64,000 nucleotides of DNA, taken from contig CAXAMN010008446.1 of NCBI GenBank assembly GCA_963970005.1, positions 920,882-984,881 of the forward strand, in the 5' to 3' direction. A program made the translations under genes and the position numbers. Below the pieces are notes generated by a model. The model worked only from the letters and a program-made list of their open reading frames with translations, made no database searches and had not been told where the DNA came from. This document shows positions 36,601 to 46,605 of this stretch, in pieces. The first letter of the stretch is position 1. Each line of letters starts with the position of its first letter. The DNA is from Durusdinium trenchii. Lineage: Eukaryota > Sar > Dinophyceae > Suessiales > Symbiodiniaceae.

Positions 36601-38357
36601 ATTGGGAACCTATATATTATATAGTATGTGGTACAGTGGGTACATACATGGGGTAGGCTAGAGGCTGGTCTGTTCAATCTCTCTAGGCATGCATTTCGGC
36701 ATGCATTTCGCAGCTGGGATCTCTCCTGTTCGGATTCGCACCGTCGCGAATTTCCTCACCATGTTGAGCCTTGTTCACCTCACCTCCGCAGGAAAAAGGA
36801 GAAAAACATCGCTCTACGGGGTCGGTGGAGGTCGGCCCTCTCCAGAAATTCCTTCTGGCCCCCAATTCCGGAGACGATGCTGTCACTCCTTCTATCATGA
36901 AAGCCATCCTTCTTCCCGCATCTCCACCCGGTCAGTGACCTTCTCCGGGTGACGCAGATCGAATCCCTCGTCATCCTCCTCCACGCGTGCGGCCCACGCG
37001 GGCTCAGCCACCGAAGCAGCGGCCAGGCCGCTCACCGATGCCACGAGCGCAGCTTGGGCCTGAGACGTGGAACGGCCAGGTGGACGGCGGAGCCCAGCCC
37101 AGTGGTTCAGTGCATGTTTCAGCCCAGTGGGGTGGACGGCTTTCATGGATTGTGCCGCTATCCACGTCACGAGGCAAGAAAAAAGAACCTGTGAATATCC
37201 ACGAGTGCAGTGGCATACTCCAGTGGATCTTCTGACTGAGGCCTGGTTCCGACAGTTGTGAATAGTTGGGAGCTAGAGATGGCTGCAATGTGGGTGTCTA
37301 TCAAAACACGTCAAACCCCCAGTTGGAACGTCCCAAAATGAAGAGCCTACATAATTTGCCTGGCTCACTCGTATTTGTCCGTGAGTCACCCTTAGCAACT
37401 GTTTAGATACAGCAATAATCTGTGTATGTACCTTAGTTACTGTACATCATGTATGCATATATATATATATATGCGCAACACATCGAGATCCACCCATTCC
37501 CCGCATACGCACTACCCCCACATGCCTGCTGCATCTCTTGGCGTTGTGCCACCTGGGGTGTTGGCACGAAGGAGCTGCTGAGCTGGGCGACCAGGACACA
37601 GGCGGCCAGCAGCACCATCAGAGGAGCCAACGGAGAACGAGCCATGGCGTGAAGAACCGGTGGTTTTTGGACCAGATTCGGCGCCAACGCGAAGCAGCGA
37701 AGCCTCTGGAAAGCGGCGAAGCCTCTACCGTTTGAGCCCGGTTTGAGCCACAAGAGACAGCGGGTGATCAAGGCATGGGCCACGTCTTTTCCAGTGTCCG
37801 AAAGCAAAGGCTCCGGGATTGGAAAGTCGACAATCCAATTCATTGCAAGACAAACAGCCGCTTCTTAAAAGGAGCCACACAGAGACCCAAGCAACTTCCC
37901 CAATCATGCCACATTCCTCGGAAAATATGTGATCGCAGCCTATCTGCCCCAATCATGCGCTTCGGCCGGGCATATTCTTTCCATTTGGTAAACCCTCCGA
38001 TCTCACCTTGCATACAAGCACACCAGGTCCATAACGGACCCCAGTCCGATCACAAACCCCCCTCGAGCTGCCCGGATAAAAACAAAATCATTTGAAGGCA
38101 TCAAGAAGACGATTCAAAGCGTCAAAAGGACCTTCTTTGCGAAACACCAACCAAACGTTCAAAACACAAAACAGTTAAAAGCACCCACTACCCACTACCC
38201 CACCCTGCCATCCACCACCCCACCCCGAGCAGTCACCCGCCCTCCTCCGCGCCGGGCCATGGGACCAAGGCGCGCAGCCTTCCCAGCGCCCAAGCCGAGC
38301 CCTGAATGGCCGTGGTGCCCTGGACGCAGACGCCATCGACGTCCAGCAGGGCGAAGC
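30617..38357 (-). CDS. HAD-superfamily hydrolase, subclass IIA (HDHD2/LHPP-like phosphatase)
   Basis: A phosphatase of the haloacid dehalogenase fold, which uses an Asp nucleophile and Mg2+; the substrate cannot be predicted. Exons: 38357-38283 (LLDVDGV, nucleophile and acid Asp), 34993-34950 (LITNQS, motif II), 34770-34719, 34487-34396, 34073-34023 (ATAVVVG), 33779-33720 (MHYARLTEAMRVLLEK), 33031-33014 (18 bases), 32719-~32631 (NKGRYF, AGPFVAALEYATG), 32394-32380 (15 bases, VVGKP, motif III Lys), 31866-31787 (SPDFF, VVMVG), 31352-31282 (DDVRDDIQGA, LVRTG, motif IV), 30940-~30925 (MFPPGDE) and 30660-30617 (AVAFLEEKGLLEE, stop). Phases agree at nearly all joins. All four HAD motifs and the C2 cap are present, so it should be active. 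The initiator exon was not found. A separate small gene sits in the 3.3-kb intron after the first exon. Confidence 0.92.
31680..31703. repeat. (ta)n microsatellite in the phosphatase gene
   Basis: A short ta run follows a region with several atgacata words (about 31467-31680) and precedes the exon at 31866-31787. Confidence 0.7.
32218..32285. repeat. Tetranucleotide microsatellites (ccaa/ccta then ctgc)
   Basis: Consecutive ccaa, ccta and then ctgc repeats in the intron between exons 31866 and 32394 of the phosphatase gene. Confidence 0.9.
35218..35290. repeat. C-rich low-complexity tract
   Basis: Cccctccc-type tract within the large first intron of the phosphatase gene, followed by a (ta)n run at 35396-35415. 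Otherwise 34994-36300 shows no recognisable gene. Confidence 0.85.
36306..37645 (-). CDS. psbY: Plastid-targeted single-span thylakoid protein, probably photosystem II PsbY
   Basis: Exons: 37645-37526 (start ATG, 40 codons), 37059-36954 and 36538 onward, with the in-frame stop at 36306 unless a further intron intervenes. The leader is a signal peptide (LMVLLAACVLVAQL) followed by SSSFVPTPQ, the Phe-Val-Pro start of a dinoflagellate peridinin-plastid transit peptide. Exon 2 encodes a second hydrophobic stretch ending EPAWAA, a thylakoid-type processing site, then an acidic stretch. Exon 3 gives one membrane span, LPLFAVSWALFNVW, with a basic Arg/Gln-rich end. That span resembles PsbY, a small manganese-cluster-side photosystem II subunit with an IGWVLFN core. 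Exon joins are in phase (GC donor, then GT donor). The whole gene lies inside an intron of the phosphatase gene, same strand. Another low-molecular-weight thylakoid subunit remains possible. Confidence 0.68.
37449..37475. repeat. (ta)n microsatellite
   Basis: Ta run in the first intron of the psbY-like gene. Confidence 0.85.
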
Positions 38358-38626
38358 CTTGGGGACGAACAACCCCAAGAGTCGGAGAAGTCGGCCAGAC
38401 TTGGTGAGGGGGCGAAGAATGAAGACAGACCCTGACCCTTTATATATGGGCGCTTCAGACTTGGGAAGGAACGAAAATGACCCAACACCCTCGATCAAGT
38501 CAGACGAGCTGGTGGTTTTTGGTCCTTCTCACGGACTGTACAGCGTAGTCCTTCTTCTCCTTCCCTCCTCTGTCCGCCACGCTGCCTCCCAGGACCGTGA
38601 CTGAAGGAAGAGTGGCAAACAACTGG

Positions 38627-38700
38627 TGGTGTCTTTGTGAGCCACCACCAGGACCCACAGGACACCCCGAATCACCTCTAAGGGAGCTATCAATCGAAAC
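38627..38700. repeat. Dispersed repeat, core ggtgattcggggtgtcc family (reverse orientation)
   Basis: Reads ggacaccccgaatcacct followed by ctaagggagctatcaa, the reverse complement of the units at 16226-16280 and 43728-43790. Confidence 0.7.
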
Positions 38701-40518
38701 CCCTTATACTAGGGGGTTCTGGCAGAGGCTGGCTTCTAGTCCAAACGCCGATGAGGAGTCTTCGTCCTAGTCGTCTCAGCCCCTGCAGCAATGCAGCCAA
38801 CGATGATTCCCGCCAAGCTGCGGATCGTGGCAGCGAATCGGCACTTAGAGCTATGGAGGGCCATCGTGGGCAGAGGGGGAAAACTAAGGCTATGTGGTTT
38901 CCATTATATAAGTTCTGTTGGGTAGAATTGGTGAAGTCCATTAAGAGTCTTTGGCTTGTGTTTGTGAGAATCTCAACTGATAATCATACCCTCTCTGAGG
39001 TCTGTGAGGATGTTGTTACTGCACATGTGGTGTAAACCAAAAGCGTGCCTCCTTGGCTTATATGTGCAGTTGGTTCAAAGCCATGAGCCCTGGCTTTTCT
39101 TAAGACTGACCCACCTGCAAACATTCCGCCTGGAAGAGCGGGGTCTTCAACCTTCACGTTGGTGTTCTACAGGCGTTGCAAGCAGGCTGATTCCTCACAT
39201 GATCACCCCTTTCACTTCGAGCCCAGCGTCTGCAGTTGCAAAAGCCCAGTCAGGCGTGTCACCCTGCGAACCCTCCAACGGATGCTGCCATGCTCTACTC
39301 AAAAGGAAACCTTGATGACCTTGATGCTGACCTTGGTCATCATGACCAACCTTGATGCTGCCAGACCTTTTGGTTGGTTAGAGACCTTGGTTGATGATTG
39401 CTGATCAGCAATCCTGTCCCGCTAAGCGGGTATCACACCACCTCACGCACGAGATTGGCGGCGCAGCTCCTCCAACGAGAGCCTTGGTAGGCTGCTGTCT
39501 GAAGCGACAGTCTTGCGACTGTTGGGAGAAATCCTGCTGTGCAAGAGGAAGACGTGAAGCAGGAGGCCGGAGGCCATCAGCAGTGTGGTCCCTCGTCGTG
39601 CCCGTTGGATGGTCACCAAAACCTAAACACGTCCCGTGAAAGCATTGGTTCCGTGAGTTTTCCCTGTTTCAGGACGACTTTAAGTAGAAGTCATCCTTCA
39701 GAAGATCCAACGGACCCTGAACCAAGATGTGTTTTCTTTGTTTGGTGATTGTTTCAGATCCTACCCCCATCACACCAACATGGTCAAGCTAGCCAATTTG
39801 CTGGATCAAATTCACTTTCCAAGCCACAAGCCATCACCATTGGCATCCGCCTCCTTGAAGATCTTCTCCACATCCTGTGTCCATTCGGATCACATCCGTG
39901 GCTCCCCATCCGTGGCACACCAAACAACTTCGAACCGGAACTTCCCCTGGAAGAGCTCTGCACGCCCTAGACTGCCCTAGACCCGTCCCCTCAAGCAATA
40001 GCCAATTCACAAATGATTAACACTGAACCAAACCTTTTCAATCAAGAAAATGACCTCAAACAAAACAATTAAGCCCAACGGACCCAGGCTTTGCCTGAGG
40101 CCAAGGGGAGAAAAGCCAACCCGGTCACCCGGCTACCCATCGCGCAGGGAGCCTCAATCTTGGAGCGTGCACTCGCACGCGCCAAAGGAGACACCCCGGA
40201 GAGCCTGGCCGCTCCGGAAAGCAAAAACGCTTAGACCATCACCCAAGCCCACCCTCGGAGTCCAAGACAGTTTTTAAGAGCAACCCAAAGAGGAACTTCC
40301 TTGCGTCAGTTGGGTAAAAGATAGTCTTTGCACTTCTAGGGTGCACTTTTTTTCAGTGAAACACGGACTTGGCAAACGCAAGTACCACAAATGATGAAGA
40401 GAAGGTCCGCCCACCCTGCCCTGAAACCAAACCCATCTGTCCTTTCTTCCCATGAGGTGTTCCCTTGCTGCACACCCATTCACTCTGTTCACACGGATGT
40501 CTGATGATGATCATATAT

Positions 40519-40633
40519 ATATATACACCCTGGAAAACTAACATGGACCCTGAAAACCACTGGTTGGTAGAGGAACACACTCTTCCAGGGGGCCATTGTC
40601 AGGGTCTATGTTAGTTTTCGGGAGTGTATATAT
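40519..40633. repeat. MITE-like element with about 34-base terminal inverted repeats in a (ta)n site
   Basis: Left end (40519-40552) runs atatatacaccctgg, then aaaactaacatggaccctga. Right end (40599-40633) runs tcagggtctatgttagtttt, then cgggagtgtatatat. The ends are reverse complements with only a few mismatches, and both abut ta runs that could be the target duplication. No coding capacity. Confidence 0.85.
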
Positions 40634-41643
40634 CAATATTATAATTGATAAGTGCTAAACTCCCTGAAAGTCATGGAAGTGGATGGCATGGCCTCGGTTT
40701 CAGATGACCCTTTTGCTTTTGATGCCCCATCTTCTCGGCTTCGCCCAGGCTTCGCCCGGTTCAGGGTGAGCCGATTTCTCCACCGGGGGAGGAATCGATC
40801 GACCACACAAGGGGCCGAAGGGCATGACCAGAGGTGACGGGTTTGGCTCGACGAGATCGGGTAGCTGGGACCGGATTACAAGCTGTGACCCAAAACTGCT
40901 CCCACAAAATATATTCTGGAGGCCTATGGGGCTGTCGGCCGATTGCCTTGGTGGAGATGGTCCAGGAACGGCGGCCAAGCTAGGACAGCGCTTCGTTGAT
41001 AACTACTGGGTCCAGGGGGGTCAATTTATGGGAGGTCTCCAAAATTACACGCATTTATACACACCCATCTGAAGGAGTTAAGGCGAGGATTTGGGAGCCA
41101 TCTGTAAACTACGAGACGAAGGGGGAGTGACTTCCAAACTGAGGCAAAAATCAAAACCCTACAGGTCAAAGACATCATCCCACTGGAGCAGATCATGGAC
41201 AGAAAAACACTTGCACTAAGGAGAACACTCAGGACCAGGTTTTACTAGGGTCAAAAAGGTCGACCTGTAGGGCCACACTGCAGGACCCGACCATCATCCG
41301 CCCAGGAACGCCTGGCTCTGGTGGACATTGGGCGGCTCACAGTCCCACTCAAGCGCTCCGTTTAGTAGGTGTGTGATGCAGTGATGCAGTGAGTGTATGT
41401 TCATCTTCATGTATGTTCACATATGCTCATGTGGTTCATCCATGTTTCACCCCCCACTCTCACCCCCCACTCTTCTCTCGAACGGCCTCATCAACATCGC
41501 GTTCACTTCACCGCTCGAGCCGAATCCACCGGTGGCCGGTCCCGCAGCGCCGCCGGAATTCCGGCGTGGTCCCTGGCGTGCCCTTCGAAGCAAAGTCCCG
41601 TGCCCAATGGTTTTTGAGATGGAACAAGAGGAATTCTATATAA

Positions 41644-41764
41644 ATACCCTGGAAGTCAAAGACTATTGCAAAGAATGGTCTTTAGGTGACCGGAGAGGAG
41701 AAAAAAAAGATTTCCTTTACTTCAGTCGGTCAAAATAAAGTCTTTGGACTTCTGGGGAATAAAT
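41644..41764. repeat. TA-flanked inverted-repeat element (gaagtcaaagac family, copy B)
   Basis: Starts ataccctggaagtcaaagac and ends gtctttggacttctggggaat. It is bordered on the right by a (ta)n run, like the copy at 24726-24852. Confidence 0.78.
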
Positions 41765-41865
41765 ATATATATATATACAGTAGCTAGGATACGACCGTAT
41801 TTTGGTGGTTGGTGGTCCAAGCGGGAAACTCCCCAGCAGGATTCAAGGTGAATGGGTTGTATAAC

Positions 41866-41945
41866 GTAGACTCTTGATGAATAATACTCCCACATGAAGA
41901 GGCTTTTTCATCCAGCTGGAGGGTTGAAATGGCTCAAGAGTCTAC
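41866..41945. repeat. MITE-like element, gtagactcttgatgaataa family (copy A)
   Basis: The 5' end gtagactcttgatgaataat and 3' end ctcaagagtctac form a terminal inverted repeat of about 12 bases. The same ends and spacing occur at 53780-53861. Confidence 0.8.
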
Positions 41946-42369
41946 ATCATTGTGGTTGAATGATTGACTGGAAAGAGAACTGTTGCAATCAAGAGCCCCC
42001 TGGAAGAGAACATCACAGAACCAATGCTGTCTTCCCCAGCCGAGCAGCGCCCCTTTTTCTGCCAATCAAGGCCGCCGCTGCGCGACCCATCCGCATTGCG
42101 GTGGCGGGTCCGCTCGAGATGATGTCGAAGTGAATCGATCGAAGTGGCACAGACGGGGCAGGAGAGAGGATCAGATGCGAAAGGATAGGAACTGTTGAAT
42201 ACCGAAGCATGGGAAGGTCACGAGCACTTCCCCTTCGCAGCTGGCCCGCCTCGGCTCCCCAAAGCGCCTCCCCTGCCGCTCCCTCAGGCCAGCAGCCTCC
42301 CAGCTGGACCGGAAAGGTCCATCGATTGGGTCGATCTTTCAATAGGAAGAAAGCGAGCCCGAGAGAGAG

Positions 42370-42400
42370 AGAGAGAGAGAGTGAGTGAGTGAGTTAGAGA
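42370..42400. repeat. (ga)n / (gtga)n microsatellite
   Basis: A ga run passes into gtgagtgagtgag. Confidence 0.9.
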
Positions 42401-43139
42401 GTTTCTGAGAATATTAAGCACGGATTTGACTGTCTGTCGACCCACTCGCCTGGTCGTGCGGCCATCCATGTGGCCCTCGCCTAGGGAAATCCCAGAGCCT
42501 GCGAGAATTTTCAGGCGCCCAGGCTGCAAGGATCCCTCTGCAGCATGTGCAAAAACAACAATAAACAAGGAGAACTTGTGAGCTTGATTCTCGGGTCAAC
42601 GCGTCAACGCTCCACTACTACCCAGCATGACCATATGTGACCGGCTTCAACCCCAACGTCCGACCCTCTTGGGCCTGCCAGTTCGGGCGCCACGTCGATG
42701 GTGGAGGCCTAGGCCGGGTGTCTGGGGAGGCTGACGGGTGCGAGGAGGTCGACGGCAGCCAGACCAGGTCGATGGCCAAACACCCCTCTGTCAAGACCTC
42801 GATCAAAAGGATTTGTTACCTGGTGGAAGATTATGTGGTTGATTGAAGATGGAGGAAGTCGAAGTGCCCTGTGAGAAAGGTCCTGGAACCCAAAACATTA
42901 CCTCTGTTTTGATAGGATAGGATAGGATAGGAGGATAGGTCAACTTCAGGTTCAAAGATTTGATAGGCTAGAGCCACACCACCTTGACCACCTAGAGCAC
43001 CACTCAACAAAAGTGAACTCGATCAATATTTGAGGTTGCAACCCTCGGTCATTTCAAGAAACTAGACCACTTCTCAAATGGAGCCACCCAGGTTCGCAAG
43101 GTGCAAACCTTTCTTCCGCACCACACCCACCATACATCA

Positions 43140-45100
43140 CCATACTCATTCAAAAAGCACGTCCAAAGGTCCGACTGCACTAGAGAATCTAAGCACCAGA
43201 GTGAGTGGGGGTGAGTTGGTGAGTTCCTCCCCCAAGTCGTCCTGCAGACAGGCGTCGAAGGCCGACACTTCCCGGATGTACTCCTGGACAGCGCCAGTGC
43301 GCCGCCACCCGGCACGGCGCCGTGCCGCCACCCAGGGGAAAGAAGGCCCCAGCAGCGGCCGGCAGGGTCTGGTGAAGGTGCAGGACCTGCGTCCCCTCTT
43401 TACCGGACCCGGAAACCAGGCCGTGGTTGGGGTGAAAAAGGACGAGCCGGTGCATGACGAGAAGCGGGAGGGCTACAGCGCGATTTAGATGCACTAGTGA
43501 CTAGTGTCATGAATGGCACAAGTGGCCTGTCAAGTGAACAGGAAATCACCTCCTGCCCTGCACCTGCCCGGAGCCCCCTGCATGGCACCCTTTGCCGGCA
43601 ATGGCCTCTTTCAAGTTGATCAACTTCTGATAGTCCTCTGCGCGAGAGCTGTGCCAGTGCATCAAGGTGAATCAGGGTCGCATAGAGGTCCCGGCTGGGA
43701 GAGCGAGGCGACAATGGACCTATACAACAAGAGGTGTCCATAAATAGCCTCTTAGCGGTGATTCGGGGTGTCCAAAAACCACCTGTTGGAAAGTGCTAAG
43801 AAGGACTCAAGGGCGAGACCTACAGCAGAACAAGCCGGCGATCACAACTCCGGAAAGCTTGGGTCACAGAAGCCCCAGAACTCCAACCCATCGGGCCAAA
43901 CAACAAGTTCTGCGATTCATGGACACTTCACCCGGACAAGAGAAACGAAAAACGGCCAAGGTTTGGAGGGCCGGCCTGCATTCAAAGGACCTGATGAGAG
44001 GGAGGAACGGGTAGAACTGTCTCTCCCCATCCCCGCCCACTGCCTCAGAGGTCAGGGTCTGACGGAACGAGTCCTGAGGCCGGACTCCCGTCAGGAGATC
44101 AACATGCAAGCTGAAGCTTGAAGAACCAACTGAAGAACCAACTGAAGAACCAAAAGGATTCCCCTCAAAAGTTCTTACACCCCATGAAGAACCAACTTCG
44201 TCCAATTCCCATCTGCTCTGGTATTTGCCTTTGGCTTGGCTATGTGCAGGGTGTTCATCCATGGAAGCGGTCAAAGTGGAGATGGTATCCATCCTCATGG
44301 AGAACCCTCTGCTCCATTCTTGTGTTTGTGGGCTCCTGGAAAGTACTTAGGCCGCAGCCACAAGGATAAAGACTTACATGGTGAGGTGCGAACAACAATC
44401 AATAACATCCTGAAGATGAGCCCTATCTACACAGCTCTGGCTTCTCCCAAGCCCGCAGCCTGAAACGTCGGCTACAAAAACCGTGCCTTGAAGTGAGGAT
44501 CGTGTTGGCAGTAGAGCTGAAAGAGCTTCAAGTCCTGCCACAAGGTGCGACCGTGCCAGCACGGTGCGACCGTGCTGGGCCATGGTGCGACCGTGCTGGG
44601 CCATGGTGCGAGCACCCCACCCATGAGTCACTGGGGGGTTCGAGCGCGCACGCCCGCGCGTCGATGACAGAGCTCTCTGCTCCTCAAAGGCCCACGCAAC
44701 ATGCACCCGGAAAACAGCGGTCCTCAAGCCAATGCACCAGCACTGGATCTGGTGAATACCTCAGGCTTGCGGCAGGATCCCATCATCTGCTGATCTCTGC
44801 AGGGGCGAACCTCGAGTTCCCTCTTTCCACAAGTCCCATGGAAACACACTCTTCAGTCAACCGAAGACGATCCCACATTCCCTGAAAATGGCGATGCCTT
44901 CATCCCACCTTCGATCGCATCATGCAGAAGGAACCCCAAACAAAAACCGCATGACAAGGACGAGGCATCAACAACCAAACCCCACCGAGGCCCCCAAAAA
45001 GCAACGCAAAGAGCATTCCAGCTGTGCACACCTCCACCCTGAGTGGCGGCTTTGATCAAGTCACTGGCGATCACGCAGCTGCAGGAGAACTAAGTTCACC
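43140..45100 (-). CDS. Unknown gene, scattered coding-like minus-strand exons
   Basis: Several minus-strand pieces look like exons but do not sum to a family I recognise: about 45080-45030 (VIASDLIKAATQGG), 44785-44725 (SLRYSPDPVLVHWLEDR), 44545-44472 (LWQDLKLFQLYCQHDPHFKAR), 44320-44255 (RVLHEDGYHLHFDRFHG), 43690-43590 (HWHSSRAEDYQKLINLKEAI) and 43300-43215 (AVQEYIREVSAFDACLQDD). Order and phases were not proved, so they may belong to more than one gene. Function unknown. Confidence 0.4.
43728..43790. repeat. Dispersed repeat, core ggtgattcggggtgtcc family
   Basis: Reads aatagcctcttagc then ggtgattcggggtgtcc, shared with 16226-16280 and, reversed, 38627-38700. Confidence 0.7.
44112..44155. 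repeat. Short tandem repeat (tgaagaaccaac)n
   Basis: Three to four copies of a 12-base unit, with one more partial copy at about 44185. Confidence 0.85.
44548..44612. repeat. Short tandem repeat of gtgcgaccgtgctgggccat
   Basis: Two full and one partial copy of a unit of about 21 bases within the intron space of the unknown gene. Confidence 0.8.
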
Positions 45101-45199
45101 AAGTCTAACTGCTTGATTGCTCCAGTCTCCTTAGATCACCAGCCAAGCAGCTGGCTTCTCCTTCTGCTTCTCCCGGAAAAGAGAAAATCGAACCAACGG

Positions 45200-45221
45200 G
45201 AAGATAGATAGATAGATAGAT
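45200..45221. repeat. (gata)n microsatellite
   Basis: Five gata units. Confidence 0.85.
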
Positions 45222-45489
45222 AATGTTAGAAGAAGGTTGTGAGGTAGGTTGTGACTAGGGATCATCTTCCAGGACTTATCTACCCAAAAAAAACACAACA
45301 TGTCACATCTCTGGCGTCCCAATCAATACAAGTTACAAGACTAGTGACTATTATATAAGGACGCTCACAAATGGTGCACAACTCACCGGGATCACCCGGA
45401 TGACTTCACCACGCAACCGCTCTCTGACTGGTCGGGCCCGGGCGCTCCGGTGGAACCCACCGCCGTCCTCGTTTCAGACGCCGCGTCCA

Positions 45490-46260
45490 GGCGGGTCACC
45501 GGCGGGTCACGCGGCGGACCGGATGCCAGGATCCTGGAGCTTTGTGGGCATCCAGCTGCATTGGTGCATCCGAAGCCTCCAAGAAGTTGCGAGGAAGCGG
45601 TTCTTTTCCAGGTCCGTGACCAGGTCCGCAGCAGGAAGATCCACATGAAGCCACAAGGCCTCCTGTGTTCCCACCTCCGGGAGAAGGTGCGTGCAAACGA
45701 TGACACCGCTGCATGGCCTGCTGCTCTGAGGCGGGGTTCTATCAGGGATTGATGAGGAACACTTGATCTGCAGCCCTGCAAGTTCAACCCCTCGCCGCCT
45801 ACTTGCAGTGATAGGCTCTCGTTCCGTATTGAACTGCTTGATGATGTCAGAACGTTACTGCATCTTGGTCTTGCCGAAATATACGAGAGCAAGTAATACT
45901 GTGTTCCTTCAAGTGGTACTCAATGAGCTCAAGAAAGTGAGCAAAGCTAGATAAGACCAAGCTTTGGTGCCTCAAGTTTTGAGATTTCTGTAATAAGAGT
46001 ATTGATCTTGCCTGATGTGCGCGTTGGACGACCAGCGGCCTAAAGCCGCAAGTTCGGGCCTGTCAAAGCTCGAACTAACCTGCTCGCAACTTGGGCTGGA
46101 TGGATGATGAGGCGAGCTAGCTACTGCTGGCTGCTAGTTCGCCTCCCGCCCAGGGCACCACAGTGACCCAGAACTCCTCTTTGCCGTTGCCTGGGACCGG
46201 CGCGATCTCCGGGCTCGGGACGAGGACGGCTCGGAGCAAAAGGCGGCATCTTTGTTGGAC
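45490..46260 (-). CDS. Unknown coding-like exons between the P450 gene and the unknown gene
   Basis: A minus-strand frame at about 46250-46138 contains LLRAVLVPSPEIAPVPG and EEFWVTVVPWAGGE. Another at about 45730-45510 contains VIVCTHLLPEVGTQEALW and LPAADLVTDLEKNRF. Both have coding-like composition and may be the 5' part of the gene at 43140-45100. No family recognised. Confidence 0.35.
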
Positions 46261-46605
46261 AGAAGGTGCCGTGTCGTACTGCGAAAGACCAACGGAAGGC
46301 GACCACGAGAACGGCGACAACGGCCGAAAGCTAGGATTGATTGGGCTGCGGGAGGGGTGGGCAACCCAAAGTCCCAAAACTGTACACTTACCCAACGCCA
46401 CTTCTTTGCTGGCTTTGTTTCCACCACACCGAGCCAAAGAAGAGTATGCCCATGACGCTTGCAAAAGCGATGCTGAAAACATCTGAAAACCCTCAAAAAA
46501 AAGGAACACGCCCTGCCACAATTATGGGAAACAGCCCTTCAACTGGCGGAAGGCAAGCACACGGAAAGATCAACTGTGCGTGCCGGTCGGAATGCCAGAA
46601 GGTCT

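Larger units (their letters stand above)
38360..43140. other. Gene-poor spacer with inverted-repeat elements
   Basis: No gene family was recognised on either strand. Short coding-like pieces exist but are unsupported, for example minus strand about 39560-39440 (SLEELRRQS), about 41600-41470 and about 42140-42050 (IISSGPATAMRMGRAAAALIG). The stretch holds at least four inverted-repeat or dispersed elements (38627, 40519, 41644, 41866) and microsatellites at 42370-42400 (ga)n and 42907-42935 (gatag)n. The initiator exon of the phosphatase gene probably lies near its left end. Confidence 0.55.

Noticed and set aside
45450-45752. A plus-strand 100-codon frame antisense to coding-like minus frames
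   Set aside because: No motif supports it and all supported genes are on the minus strand.
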